Part shown: positions 8,113 through 15,311 of the stretch, piece by piece
How the letters are laid out: the number at the start of each line of letters is the position of its first letter
Numbering within the stretch: the stretch's first letter is position 1
Assembly: GCA_035688135.1 (NCBI GenBank)
Contig: DASSNG010000047.1
Location: forward strand, 1-16,728
Length of the DNA: 16,728 nucleotides
Origin: JAIFWC01 sp035688135
GTDB taxonomy: Bacteria; Patescibacteriota; Saccharimonadia; Saccharimonadales; UBA10212
Direction of reading: 5' to 3'
The notes under the pieces: model-generated
The model's input: the letters and a program-made list of their open reading frames with translations, nothing else
Database searches by the model: none
What the model was told of the DNA's origin: nothing
Program-made: the position numbers and the translations under genes

Positions 8113-9306
8113 GTGCAAGGCCGCCCATCAGATAAAAAAACACCCGAATTAAAGCCGGATATCGAAATAAACGAGGATGATTTAGCGTCCTCTGATAAAC
8201 AGGGTGCCGGCCATAACCGCTTTGCGCGTATCCGCGGCTGGTGGCGGAAACAGGGCCGGAACGAGCGGTTCGCTATCATCGCTTCTTTACTCCTGGTGTT
8301 CGGCGCCGGATGCCTGGCCTGGTATTACTTTATTAGAACCGGGGCGAACGAGGTCGTCGCTCCCACGATCATAACCCATAAACCCAAGCCTAAAGCTCCC
8401 CAAACCGTAGCCTCGCCCCTGACGGGCGTGCAGGTCACGCCCGACCAGGCCAAACGCCCGGTCACAGGTATCATGATAGAAAACAGCCCTGACGCGCGCC
8501 CCCAATCGGGCCTGCAGGATGCCGGCGTGGTTTATGAAGCCATTGCCGAAGGCGGCATAACGCGATTCATGGCGCTTTTCCAAGAGGCGCGTCCGCAGTA
8601 CATCGGGCCGGTGCGCTCCTTGCGGCCCTACTTCCTGGATTTTGCCGCCCCTTATCAAGCGTCTATCGTCCATGTAGGCGGTTCACCCGACGCCCTTAAG
8701 ACGGTCCGCAACGGGAATTACAGGGACCTGGACCAGTTCTTTAATTCCGCTTACTTCAGCCGTGTCAGCAGTCGCGCGGCGCCGCATAACGTTTATACTG
8801 ATTTTTCACGGCTGGATAAGCTTAATAAAAGCAAGGGTTATACCTCGAGCCTGTTCACGCCGTGGCCGCGAAAGAGCGACCATAAGCTTGCCCAACCTAC
8901 CGCCCAGAAAATCGACTTTCAGATATCCGGACCGCTCTATTATGTCCATTACGATTATGATGCCAATACTAATTCGTATTTAAGGAGCGAGGGCGGAGCC
9001 CCCCATCTTGATTTAACCAGTGCTGCGGATAGGAAAGGGGTGCGGCTGCATCCGAAAGTAGTCATCGCCCTGGTAATGGGCTACCATCTGGCCGCCGATA
9101 ACCACCATAGCGTCTACGAAGACAGCGGCACCGGCCGGGCCTATTTCTTCCAGGACGGAGGAGTAGCTATAGGCAGCTGGAGCAAGACCGGCACCAGCGG
9201 CCAGCTCGCTTTCAAAGACTCGCAGGGTTCGGCCATGAAACTGGACGCCGGCCAGACCTGGATATCGCTTGTCGGCTCCGGCTCGATGGTCGGCTATAAA
9301 CCATGA
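8113..9306 (+). CDS. DUF3048 (YerB-like) membrane-anchored protein
   Basis: This is a 397-residue protein with a GTG start. A 50-residue charged cytoplasmic tail is followed by one membrane helix (about 53-74) and a secreted DUF3048 domain (about 97-395). Family signatures are clear: LTGVQVTPDQAKRPVTGIMIENSPDARPQSGLQDAGVVYEAIAEGGITRFMALF and IGPVRSLRPYFLDFA. Firmicute YerB is a lipoprotein; here anchoring is by a helix, since a canonical lipobox is not present and the helix is not at the extreme N-terminus. Function of the family is unknown; a role at the cell envelope is likely. It ends with TGA just before the convergent tRNA-Glu. Confidence 0.88.
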   Translation: MQGRPSDKKTPELKPDIEINEDDLASSDKQGAGHNRFARIRGWWRKQGRNERFAIIASLLLVFGAGCLAWYYFIRTGANEVVAPTIITHKPKPKAPQTVASPLTGVQVTPDQAKRPVTGIMIENSPDARPQSGLQDAGVVYEAIAEGGITRFMALFQEARPQYIGPVRSLRPYFLDFAAPYQASIVHVGGSPDALKTVRNGNYRDLDQFFNSAYFSRVSSRAAPHNVYTDFSRLDKLNKSKGYTSSLFTPWPRKSDHKLAQPTAQKIDFQISGPLYYVHYDYDANTNSYLRSEGGAPHLDLTSAADRKGVRLHPKVVIALVMGYHLAADNHHSVYEDSGTGRAYFFQDGGVAIGSWSKTGTSGQLAFKDSQGSAMKLDAGQTWISLVGSGSMVGYKP

Positions 9307-9317
9307 TTAGGCGCAAT

Positions 9318-9392
9318 TGGTGACCCCAAGGGGAATCGAACCCCTGTTGCTGGGATGAGAACCCAGTGTCCTAACCGCTAGACGATGGGGCC
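9318..9392 (-). tRNA. tRNA-Glu (anticodon CTC)
   Basis: The minus strand folds as a standard cloverleaf. The acceptor stem is GGCCCCA/TGGGGTC with one G-U pair. The D arm contains AGCGGTTAGGA, the anticodon stem CTGGG/CCCAG holds loop TTCTCAT (anticodon CTC at 9359-9357), and the T arm is AGGGG-TTCGATT-CCCCT. The discriminator is A (9321) and CCA is encoded (9320-9318). It decodes GAG and is the substrate of the GltX encoded about 1.2 kb away. Confidence 0.96.
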
Positions 9393-9448
9393 GCCAGCTG
9401 TTCCTAATCAAAAAAATCATAACATAACAGAGGTGGAAGGTCACTAAT

Positions 9449-9470
9449 AAAAAGAGGCCTGCTCGGCCTC
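9449..9470 (-). terminator. Rho-independent terminator after the KGG gene
   Basis: On the minus strand GAGGCC (9470-9465), loop GAGCA and GGCCTC (9459-9454) form a perfect 6-bp GC-rich hairpin, followed directly by five T (9453-9449). It begins 6 nt after the stop codon of the KGG-type gene. Confidence 0.8.
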
Positions 9471-9476
9471 GATTTA

Positions 9477-9656
9477 TCAGTCGTCGCTGGCGGGGCGGCG
9501 GGAACGGCTGCCCCCAAGCCGGCCCGCGGCGCGGGTGCGGGCGTCATTCTTCTTGAATTTCATCGGACTTTTTTTACCGCCTAAACTGCGGATTCTATCG
9601 GCCTGCTCCTTGGACATGGCCGCGAAGCCCCTTGGGCTGCTGGATCTTGCTGACAT
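9477..9656 (-). CDS. Small KGG-repeat-like stress protein (59 aa)
   Basis: A minus-strand ATG at 9656 opens a 59-residue, very basic protein: RGFAAMSKEQADRIRSLGGKKS (residues 9-30) followed by a second, weaker repeat NDARTRAAGRLGG (37-49) and a tail ending in DD. The GFAAM-x-KEQ-x3-I-x-LGGK pattern is that of KGG-repeat proteins (for example the GsiB/con-10 type), small hydrophilic proteins induced by stress and desiccation. GGAGG lies 5 nt before the ATG, a strong SD and the best in the native part of the window. A terminator follows the stop. These signals make this short gene convincing. Confidence 0.8.
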   Translation of the reverse strand: MSARSSSPRGFAAMSKEQADRIRSLGGKKSPMKFKKNDARTRAAGRLGGSRSRRPASDD

Positions 9657-9742
9657 AAGACCTCCACTTCTTTAGCATTACCACCTTAACCCATATGAGA
9701 TAAACCGGCTATAAGATTATTAACCGGGCTCGCGTATGAATT

Positions 9743-9904
9743 TTAATACCGTGCTTCGCGGCTCAAAAAAGCCAGCAGTCGGTAAATGACGCTGACGAAC
9801 AAAAGGGTAAGAACGATTTCCAGGGTGTTCTGGTTAGACAGGTGATGGCGGCGGTGCAGGGCGCCGGCGGCGTATTTAAGGTTAAAATGTTTGTTTAAAA
9901 TCAA
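9743..9904 (-). CDS. Small single-helix membrane protein (53 aa)
   Basis: A minus-strand frame from TTG at 9904 gives 53 residues: a basic, His/Arg-rich N-terminus (HRRHH at 17-21), one strong hydrophobic helix (about 28-47, TLEIVLTLLFVSVIYRLLAF), and a short charged tail. A stop lies in frame at 9919-9917, and no ATG or GTG is available. TAAAAT (9919-9914) ends 9 nt before the TTG, the same spacing as other leaderless genes here; AAGG is present but too close to act as SD. It follows the MFS gene by 32 nt on the same strand. No family is recognised. The helix-like pattern favours a real gene, but homologues would be needed to settle it. Confidence 0.45.
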   Translation of the reverse strand: MILNKHFNLKYAAGALHRRHHLSNQNTLEIVLTLLFVSVIYRLLAFLSREARY

Positions 9905-9936
9905 GACCTTATGATTTTAACATATGCAAAAAACAT

Positions 9937-11220
9937 TCACGCGGAAAGTTTCTTTTTGGGCAGACGGAGCATCCGGCTGGATACTCCTGCGGAGACGATT
10001 ATAAGCAATCCGCTGATAATCATGCTCAGCTGATTGCTATCAAGGGGGATTATCAGCCTTGCTCCGTGGACTTCATGGGCGACCGCCCCCATTATCAGTG
10101 CGCCGGCCGCCAGGCCGCCTCGATAAAGTAGCTGCAGCCCGCCAAGAGTACGTCCTCGCACGGCCTCATCAGACCAAGTCTGCGCCAGGCTCATGGCTAA
10201 AGTTATCGCCAGCGCGAAAGCCATGCCGAACGGCACCGCGAATGCAAAGGCCAGGAATACTTTGGAAACCAGGGCCATGCTTATCAGCAAAGCGCCGCAA
10301 AAAGCCACAGACGCCACGAACACGTAGGCCCCGCCGCGCCAGCTTATAAGCTTTCTGACCAGCAGCAGGCCAAGAGCCATCCCGGCGCCCCATAGCGATG
10401 CCAGCCAGCCGAAGGTCGAATCGCTGCCGTTCAAGGTTTCCCTGACATAAGCGATACCTACGGCAAAAAGCACGCCTCCGCCGAACATCGCCATCAGGAT
10501 ACCCAGCGCCAGCAGCCGCACCGGCCTGTTATCCCATATATAACGGACGCCTTCCATGAACTCATCCCTCAGGCCGTTTTTCTTAGCGGCGCCGCGATGG
10601 GGGATGCTCATCCTATAGACCATAGCCGCCGAGAAGAGAAAAGTCAGGCTGTCCAGAAAGAAAACCAGCGCCGCGGGCCGCTGGTTGATTATGTGATGGA
10701 AAGGGAACCAGGCCGGCACCAGCGAAGAGGAGTTCCTGACGGCGCTGAAAATCGCCCCGGCAATTGGCAGTGTGCCGTATGAAGAGGCCAGGATAAGCCC
10801 GTTGGCCGCGGCCAGCATTTTTTTTGGTACCAGGTCGGGAAGGGCGGAATCCCGTGCCGGATAATAAAAGAGCGCCAGAAACTCATGTACGAAGGCAACC
10901 GCGAATATAAGCCAGATGTTCAGGAACGGGACGAGTGCTATCAGGCCCGCCCGGGCGATATCCAGGCTTATCATCAGCGGCCGGCGCGGCAGGCGGTCAG
11001 CCAGTATGCCTCCGAAGGGCGCCGCCAGCAGCGGCGGCACTAGCCGGATTATCAGGATCCAGGCCACGTAGTTGGTGTTATGCGTCAGGTCATACGCCAA
11101 GGCGATGAAGCCGAATGTCGCTACCCAGTCTCCCAGCCCTGATACGGCTTGGCCCATGAACAGCTTTCTGAAGCTGGCTGTCTTTAGCAGGCGGACAGGG
11201 CCGCTTGATTTAACTCCCAT
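9937..11220 (-). CDS. MFS transporter, probable exporter
   Basis: This 427-residue protein has about twelve hydrophobic helices and fits the MFS_3/drug-or-siderophore exporter group. The N-terminal FRKLFMGQAVSGLGDWVATFGF and the loop 2-3 motif FGGILADRLPRRPLM (D-R-x-x-R-R, motif A) are typical. A central cytoplasmic loop contains FMEGVRYIWDNRPVRLLALG, a hallmark of this subgroup. The substrate cannot be predicted. TATAAT (11236-11231) ends 10 nt before the ATG, with no SD. It is divergent from the GH63-like glycosidase, with 97 nt between them, so import/export of a sugar compound or shared regulation is possible but unproven. Confidence 0.88.
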   Translation of the reverse strand: MGVKSSGPVRLLKTASFRKLFMGQAVSGLGDWVATFGFIALAYDLTHNTNYVAWILIIRLVPPLLAAPFGGILADRLPRRPLMISLDIARAGLIALVPFLNIWLIFAVAFVHEFLALFYYPARDSALPDLVPKKMLAAANGLILASSYGTLPIAGAIFSAVRNSSSLVPAWFPFHHIINQRPAALVFFLDSLTFLFSAAMVYRMSIPHRGAAKKNGLRDEFMEGVRYIWDNRPVRLLALGILMAMFGGGVLFAVGIAYVRETLNGSDSTFGWLASLWGAGMALGLLLVRKLISWRGGAYVFVASVAFCGALLISMALVSKVFLAFAFAVPFGMAFALAITLAMSLAQTWSDEAVRGRTLGGLQLLYRGGLAAGALIMGAVAHEVHGARLIIPLDSNQLSMIISGLLIIVSAGVSSRMLRLPKKKLSA

Positions 11221-11230
11221 ATCAAATGCA

Positions 11231-11236
11231 ATTATA
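11231..11236 (-). promoter_or_regulatory. -10 box of the MFS gene
   Basis: A perfect TATAAT on the minus strand ends 10 nt before the ATG at 11220. No -35 match is visible. Confidence 0.55.
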
Positions 11237-11302
11237 AGCGAAGTCCGGAATAGAAGCCGTCAGATAGCTAATACGCTCAACCTTGGCATCCACCATGAAG
11301 AG

Positions 11303-11308
11303 TAATAC
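11303..11308 (+). promoter_or_regulatory. -10 box of the glycosidase gene
   Basis: TAATAC ends 9 nt before the ATG at 11318. AGGA directly before the ATG is too close for a standard SD. The match is weaker than that of the MFS promoter on the other strand. Confidence 0.35.
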
Positions 11309-11317
11309 CCTTAGGAT

Positions 11318-12784
11318 ATGGAACTGCCGTATAACCTTGATGCGGCCCGGTATGCCGGCCGTCCTCACCCTATGGCCCAGCTTGACGCCAGCGAAGCCGC
11401 GCTAGCCGCCCGGCTGGGGGTGGACCAAGCGCCCTACCATCCGCCGGCAGAGAAGTTTTATCATTCGAATTACATCATGGACGGCTGCGTGGCGGCTGAT
11501 TTACGGACCGCATATGGGTACTACCGGAAGTCGGCCACCCAGCTACTGTCCTTTTGCGATTATCAAAGGGCTGACGGGTTCATTACCGGCGTCAAGCATC
11601 CCCCTAAGCGCTTTACCATAAACCCCGAGCGCCTCCTGTCCACCAGCCCTTTCGAGGGAAATGATTATACCCAGACCCCAATAATCGCCTATAGCGTCCT
11701 GAAGCTGCATGACAGAGCAAGCTCAAGGCCGCCGGTTTCACCCGCCCAAGCAATAGACCCGGATAAGTTCCTGGCGCAGATATATCCTGTAGTACAGGGT
11801 TATTACGACCACCTTATGGAGCACCGCCAGGTGGCCGAGGACGATCCGCGGGTGTTTTTGCTGCATCCCCACGAAGCCAATCGCGACTCCGGCCCTGAAT
11901 ACGATGAATGGAAGACAGAGGAGCTGCAAAGGCAATTCGGGAAACTGGCGGCCTCTCTGCTGCGGCGGAAGCCGCGCCGGGGCGAACATATGGGAAGCCT
12001 GTTCAATAAACGCAACCGGGCGATTGATTACGCCGGCGCCCTGGCAATCAACCTGGCGGGATATAAGGCCGGCTGGAAGCCGGAAAGGGTCCATGAGAAT
12101 ACAGAGTTTATAGATGTCTGGTTCAATTATCTGCTGCGCGAGAATTACCTGGCTATGAGCGAATTATCCAGCAGGGTGGGCCGCGAAGAAGACGCTGATC
12201 GCTATAGACAGACGGCAGGCAGGCTGGGAGAGGCGATGCTTAGGCACTATCTCCCGGAAGCCCGCGGCGGCAAGGGAGCCTTTTATTCGATTTATAACGG
12301 CAAGCCGCAGCTTAGGGACACTATTGGCAATCTGACCCCATTACTGGATGGCAGCCTGCCGGCGTCTCAGCTGCATTCGCTGGTGACTCTGATTAATGAA
12401 GGGTTCAGCCCCGACTATCCTCTGCCCAGCGTAGCGACCGATAATAGGGATGTCTATGATCCGCACTACGAAGAGTACGACCGGCATTGGCGGGGCCCCA
12501 AATGGCCTGTGGCGGACGTTATCGTGATGAGAGGCATAAGCCGCCAGCTGTCTCGTGACGGCGTGCTCCTGCCAGCTATACGGCAGGAACTTACCGGCCA
12601 GCTTCAGGGGATACACGAAAGCAATCTGGCGGTGGTAGATATAACCGGGGACTACGCAGAACACCATAATCCGGTTACCGGGATAGGGCAAAGGATGCAC
12701 CGTACCCGCGGCCATGTTTTCGGCGCTGCCGCCCATACGCCTATTGAGTACATCCGGGAAGACGCACTGCCGCGGGCGGCTTGA
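11318..12784 (+). CDS. GH63-like (alpha/alpha)6-barrel glycoside hydrolase
   Basis: This is a 488-residue cytoplasmic protein without a signal peptide. The block LLHPHEANRDSGPEYDEW (181-198) corresponds to the HPxExGxDxSPxWD region of GH63 and related clan GH-G enzymes, where the Asp of (R/M)D-S is the general acid (here Asp190). The late block HWRGPKWPVADVIVMRGI (about 390-407) matches the WRGPxWxxxN region, and YAEHHNPVTG (446-455) matches the E-x-Y-P-x-TG region that supplies the general base (Glu448). Bacterial members cut glucosylglycerate, mannosylglycerate or short alpha-glucosides; the HP variant of the first motif and EHHNP instead of EYYNP are departures from the form I know. The substrate is uncertain. 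The stop codon is only 10 nt from the hammerhead ribozyme encoded on the other strand. Confidence 0.75.
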   Translation: MELPYNLDAARYAGRPHPMAQLDASEAALAARLGVDQAPYHPPAEKFYHSNYIMDGCVAADLRTAYGYYRKSATQLLSFCDYQRADGFITGVKHPPKRFTINPERLLSTSPFEGNDYTQTPIIAYSVLKLHDRASSRPPVSPAQAIDPDKFLAQIYPVVQGYYDHLMEHRQVAEDDPRVFLLHPHEANRDSGPEYDEWKTEELQRQFGKLAASLLRRKPRRGEHMGSLFNKRNRAIDYAGALAINLAGYKAGWKPERVHENTEFIDVWFNYLLRENYLAMSELSSRVGREEDADRYRQTAGRLGEAMLRHYLPEARGGKGAFYSIYNGKPQLRDTIGNLTPLLDGSLPASQLHSLVTLINEGFSPDYPLPSVATDNRDVYDPHYEEYDRHWRGPKWPVADVIVMRGISRQLSRDGVLLPAIRQELTGQLQGIHESNLAVVDITGDYAEHHNPVTGIGQRMHRTRGHVFGAAAHTPIEYIREDALPRAA

Positions 12785-12793
12785 TGTAAATCT

Positions 12794-12848
12794 GTAGTTT
12801 TTCGCCCTTTCGGGCTCATCAGCACGAACACGCATTCGTGGAAACTAC
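12794..12848 (-). ncRNA. Hammerhead ribozyme, type III
   Basis: On the minus strand every element of a hammerhead is present. Stem III is GTAGTTT (12848-12842) with AAACTAC (12800-12794), 7 bp. The nucleotide before the scissile bond is C (12841), making UUC as the NUH triplet. Stem I is CACGAA/TTCGTG (12840-12835 and 12828-12823) with a 6-nt loop. The core CTGATGA is at 12822-12816, stem II is GCCC-GAAA-GGGC (12815-12804), and the core GAAA is at 12803-12800, its last A pairing in stem III. The conserved G10.1-C11.1 and C1.1-G2.1 pairs are both there. Stem III is the open one, hence type III. Predicted cleavage is between 12841 and 12840, in the 3' untranslated region of the 12977-14773 gene. 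All stems are fully paired, so activity is plausible. Confidence 0.9.
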
Positions 12849-12976
12849 CGGCGGAGAGCGCCCGCCCCTGAACGCCATGCTGCCATGACTGGGGGCGAGG
12901 CTCTCAACGCCGACCTCTTGCGAGGATTACTGACTGACCGGCTCAGTTAAGCGGGGCAGGTTACTGCCATGTGTTA
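12849..12976 (-). other. Structured 3' UTR between the membrane-protein gene and the hammerhead
   Basis: The minus-strand transcript can form, in order after the stop codon: GGCAG/CTGCC (12968-12964 with 12959-12955); ACTGA/TCAGT (12947-12943 with 12937-12933); a CCTC-GCAA-GAGG GNRA hairpin (12925-12914); and a long composite stem of CGGCG, GAGAGC and CGCCCC (12912-12908, 12905-12900, 12897-12892) with their partners (12849-12868). The long stem abuts hammerhead stem III with no gap. No U-run terminator and no family that I recognise are seen. Confidence 0.65.
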
Positions 12977-14773
12977 CTACTTGCCGAGGTGGAGACTGAG
13001 ATCGTCGAAGTTGCTGACGGTCCGCTCGGGACCGCTGCTGCCGACGTCGACGAACGTGAAGCGCACCTTGGCCCCTGCCGTGATGTACTTCAGGTCAGGG
13101 CTGCTGTCAGCCGTCAGCGCCTCCTGGTACTCGTGGTTCGGGTCACCCGTGAGGATGAAGCTGATCACGGTCTGACCGTTCTGGACGATCGGCAGGCCGA
13201 CCCTCTCCACGACCCCCTGGACCACCTTGATGTTGCTGTTCTGCTCCGGGTTGGCGACGTTGCGGTCGCCTGCCGCGAGCTTCTGCAGGTAGTTACTGAG
13301 GGCGTCGTCCTTGTTCGTGGCGAAGACCACGTTGTTGCCATTCGGGTCATCGGCACGCATGAGAGCCAGACCCTGGAACGCCCCGGTATGGACCGAGTCG
13401 CTCGCGGAACCGCCGGGCGCCAGCAGCGGTGCCACCCAGGTGAGCTGCCCGTAGATCTTGTGCAGGCTCAGATGGACCGGCTCCAGCCGCTTGACGTTGT
13501 TGCCCGAGCCCAGGATCGTCTGCTCGGCCGTGTTCTCCAGGGTCAGGTTTTGAACCTGGTAGAGGCGGGCCGAGTTGTCCCGGGCGTCGAACAGCGCCAG
13601 GTAGGCCGCTGCGTTGCTGTGGTTCCAGCTGGTCATGATCGCCTGCCACACGGGGTGGCCTTCCTTGGTGTAGACCAGGACCGGGTCGCGATTGACCTTG
13701 TAGCGGTTGCCGCTGCTCTCGTTCCAGAAGCTGTGCTTGGCCTGGGCCCACTCGCCCCACCAGTTCAGCATCTGCTTGACCGTCCCCGCCGAGTAGACCC
13801 GATCCACCCAGGAAGGAATGTCGTGGAGCGAGTACTTCTTGATCGCTCCGGTCTGCGGGTCGATGAGCAGCATCGCCCCGGGGACCATCCGCTTGAAGTT
13901 CAGCGTCAGCCTGTCGGACGCGGCCGTGAAGTAGGGGCGCCAGCTGTCATCGACTTCGAGCGTGATGTCCGTCACCTTGGCGCCGGCGTAGCCGTTCTTG
14001 TACAGGTGGCGGCCGATGCTGTGGTCGTAGAACCCGCCGGGGAAGAACCGCATCTCGTACCCCAGCTTCAGCCGGGCAGGGACATCGGGATCCTCGGCGT
14101 CGACGACCACGTAGCCGATCGAATGGCCGTGGAACTTGCCCGCCTGCCGCCAGCTGTTGGGCTTGAGCAGGTAGAGCCAGTAGAGATGGTGGTCGACCGA
14201 CTGCAGCACGCCGGAGCCGAGCTTGAAGTAGGTCCCGACATTGCGCTGCGTGTTGCTGGCGAGCACGGTGCTCGCCTTGAAGTCCGCCATCTGCTCCGAC
14301 ACCATCAGGATGTGGTTCGGGTCGGTGTCGGGATAGGCGCCCGGCTTCTCGAACTTGACCGACACGAGGTCGCGCAGCGTGTGCGCCCGCCCGCTGGTCC
14401 AGATGCGGCCGCCCGTACCCCAGAAGAGGCCGAAGACGACCAGGCAGACCAGGACGAGCGCGTTGATGACCGTGCCGACGCTGACGAAGTCCTTCTCGTC
14501 GTTGTAGGACGCCATCCCGAGCACGATCGCGGTGACGATCAGCTCGAGGAAGTACAGCCCGTACGACTGGTAGAACGACGTGGACGTGAAGCCCACGATC
14601 GGCGTCATGACGTACAGGACCCACCAGTTCATGAACGTCCAGAAGACGAACATCCCGACACCGGCGAGCAGGGTGCGCTCCACCGACTTGAAGGATGTGC
14701 CGATCGCCGCCACCGCAGTGGCGGGACCGACCATGACCAGCGACAAGACGAGCGCGTGTACAAACCAGAACAT
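12977..14773 (-). CDS. Unrecognised polytopic membrane protein with large extracellular domain
   Basis: From the ATG at 14773 (start MFWFVHALVLS) this is 598 residues. AGGAGA lies 7 nt upstream, and the preceding gene stops 10 nt before; a longer frame beginning at 14872 overlaps that gene and is rejected. Four hydrophobic helices are evident (about 1-22, 32-58, 70-90, 102-122), followed by about 470 residues probably outside the membrane. This outer part repeats a strand motif of hydrophobics-D-x-x-(T/N)-(G/S) then Y (IGYVVVDAEDP, AMLLIDPQTGAIKKYSL, YLALFDARDNSARLYQV), suggestive of PepSY-like or duplicated beta modules. It also contains the distinctive IPSWVDRVYSAGTVKQMLNWWG. I do not recognise a family and no catalytic motif is plain. 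GC is clearly higher than in neighbours, and Ile is written almost only as ATC, indicating transfer. The hammerhead lies in its 3' UTR. Confidence 0.82.
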   Translation of the reverse strand: MFWFVHALVLSLVMVGPATAVAAIGTSFKSVERTLLAGVGMFVFWTFMNWWVLYVMTPIVGFTSTSFYQSYGLYFLELIVTAIVLGMASYNDEKDFVSVGTVINALVLVCLVVFGLFWGTGGRIWTSGRAHTLRDLVSVKFEKPGAYPDTDPNHILMVSEQMADFKASTVLASNTQRNVGTYFKLGSGVLQSVDHHLYWLYLLKPNSWRQAGKFHGHSIGYVVVDAEDPDVPARLKLGYEMRFFPGGFYDHSIGRHLYKNGYAGAKVTDITLEVDDSWRPYFTAASDRLTLNFKRMVPGAMLLIDPQTGAIKKYSLHDIPSWVDRVYSAGTVKQMLNWWGEWAQAKHSFWNESSGNRYKVNRDPVLVYTKEGHPVWQAIMTSWNHSNAAAYLALFDARDNSARLYQVQNLTLENTAEQTILGSGNNVKRLEPVHLSLHKIYGQLTWVAPLLAPGGSASDSVHTGAFQGLALMRADDPNGNNVVFATNKDDALSNYLQKLAAGDRNVANPEQNSNIKVVQGVVERVGLPIVQNGQTVISFILTGDPNHEYQEALTADSSPDLKYITAGAKVRFTFVDVGSSGPERTVSNFDDLSLHLGK

Positions 14774-14783
14774 CCGTTGTCTC

Positions 14784-15311
14784 CTACTGGTTGAGGTGGT
14801 GGCCGAGCTTATGGACCTGCTCAGCCGACGACGAGACGATGCTGTACCCCTTGGGCGTACGCCGGATGGCATACACCTGCTGAGGTACTTCCTTGATGAC
14901 GAACGGCTGACCGACGCTGAGCCGGTAGGCCGCGATGTCGCCCAGCTGCAGCGATACGGTCTGACCCGTCACGCTGACGCTGGTAATCTGCGGCGGGTCG
15001 GCATCCGTCCAGCCGGCGGTATCCGCCGTCCAGGACGAGACGTCAACGCCGCCGCCGGGCAAAAGCTCCACCAGAGCAGGAGCTCCGCTGGAGCGGACCG
15101 GGGCGGAATGCCACGGCCCGAACCACGACCGCACGCTGTCCTGGTCGCTGGGGACCAGCGGCTGCGTTATCACGCTGCCGCGTCCGCCGCCCGTCGGCTT
15201 GTTCGACTGCTGGTCGAGAATGCCGTAGATGGCGATGGCGAGCAAAGCCGCCGTGCCGATTCCGGCGATTCCCAGCCAGGTCCTCTTGTACTGGATCCTA
15301 GGGGTTGGCAA
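14784..15311 (-). CDS. Unrecognised membrane-anchored secreted protein
   Basis: A TTG start at 15311, with GTGAGG 5 nt upstream as SD, opens a 175-residue protein. A short basic tail (RIQYKRT) is followed by one helix (about 11-30), and the rest should lie outside: a Gly/Ser-rich linker, then about 120 residues rich in short beta strands (QITSVSVTGQTVSLQLGDIAAYRLSVGQPFVIKE, QVYAIRRTPKGYSIVSSS). No family or active-site motif is recognised. The next gene starts 10 nt after its stop, so the two form one operon and the proteins probably work together at the envelope. The same high-GC, ATC/CTG-type codon use as its partner separates it from surrounding genes. A strong promoter and a long structured leader lie upstream. 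Confidence 0.75.
   Translation of the reverse strand: MPTPRIQYKRTWLGIAGIGTAALLAIAIYGILDQQSNKPTGGGRGSVITQPLVPSDQDSVRSWFGPWHSAPVRSSGAPALVELLPGGGVDVSSWTADTAGWTDADPPQITSVSVTGQTVSLQLGDIAAYRLSVGQPFVIKEVPQQVYAIRRTPKGYSIVSSSAEQVHKLGHHLNQ

Noticed and set aside
10155..10175. Minus-strand CTGATGA inside the MFS gene, a possible hammerhead core
   Set aside because: No stem II with a following GAAA and no flanking stems I/III; it is ordinary coding sequence. A plus-strand CTGATGA near 3469 in the sortase gene fails in the same way.
12971..14794. Long plus-strand frame (607 codons) opposite the membrane-protein gene
   Set aside because: It is a high-GC shadow: the product is low in complexity (Arg/Asp/Val/Glu/His-rich) without helices or motifs, and its start has no SD. 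The minus frame has clean membrane helices, an SD and operon spacing.
14774..14872. N-terminal extension of the 598-residue protein
   Set aside because: The extension (Arg/Ser-rich) overlaps the upstream gene by 99 nt including most of its last 30 codons, while the ATG at 14773 has AGGAGA at good spacing and begins with a membrane helix.
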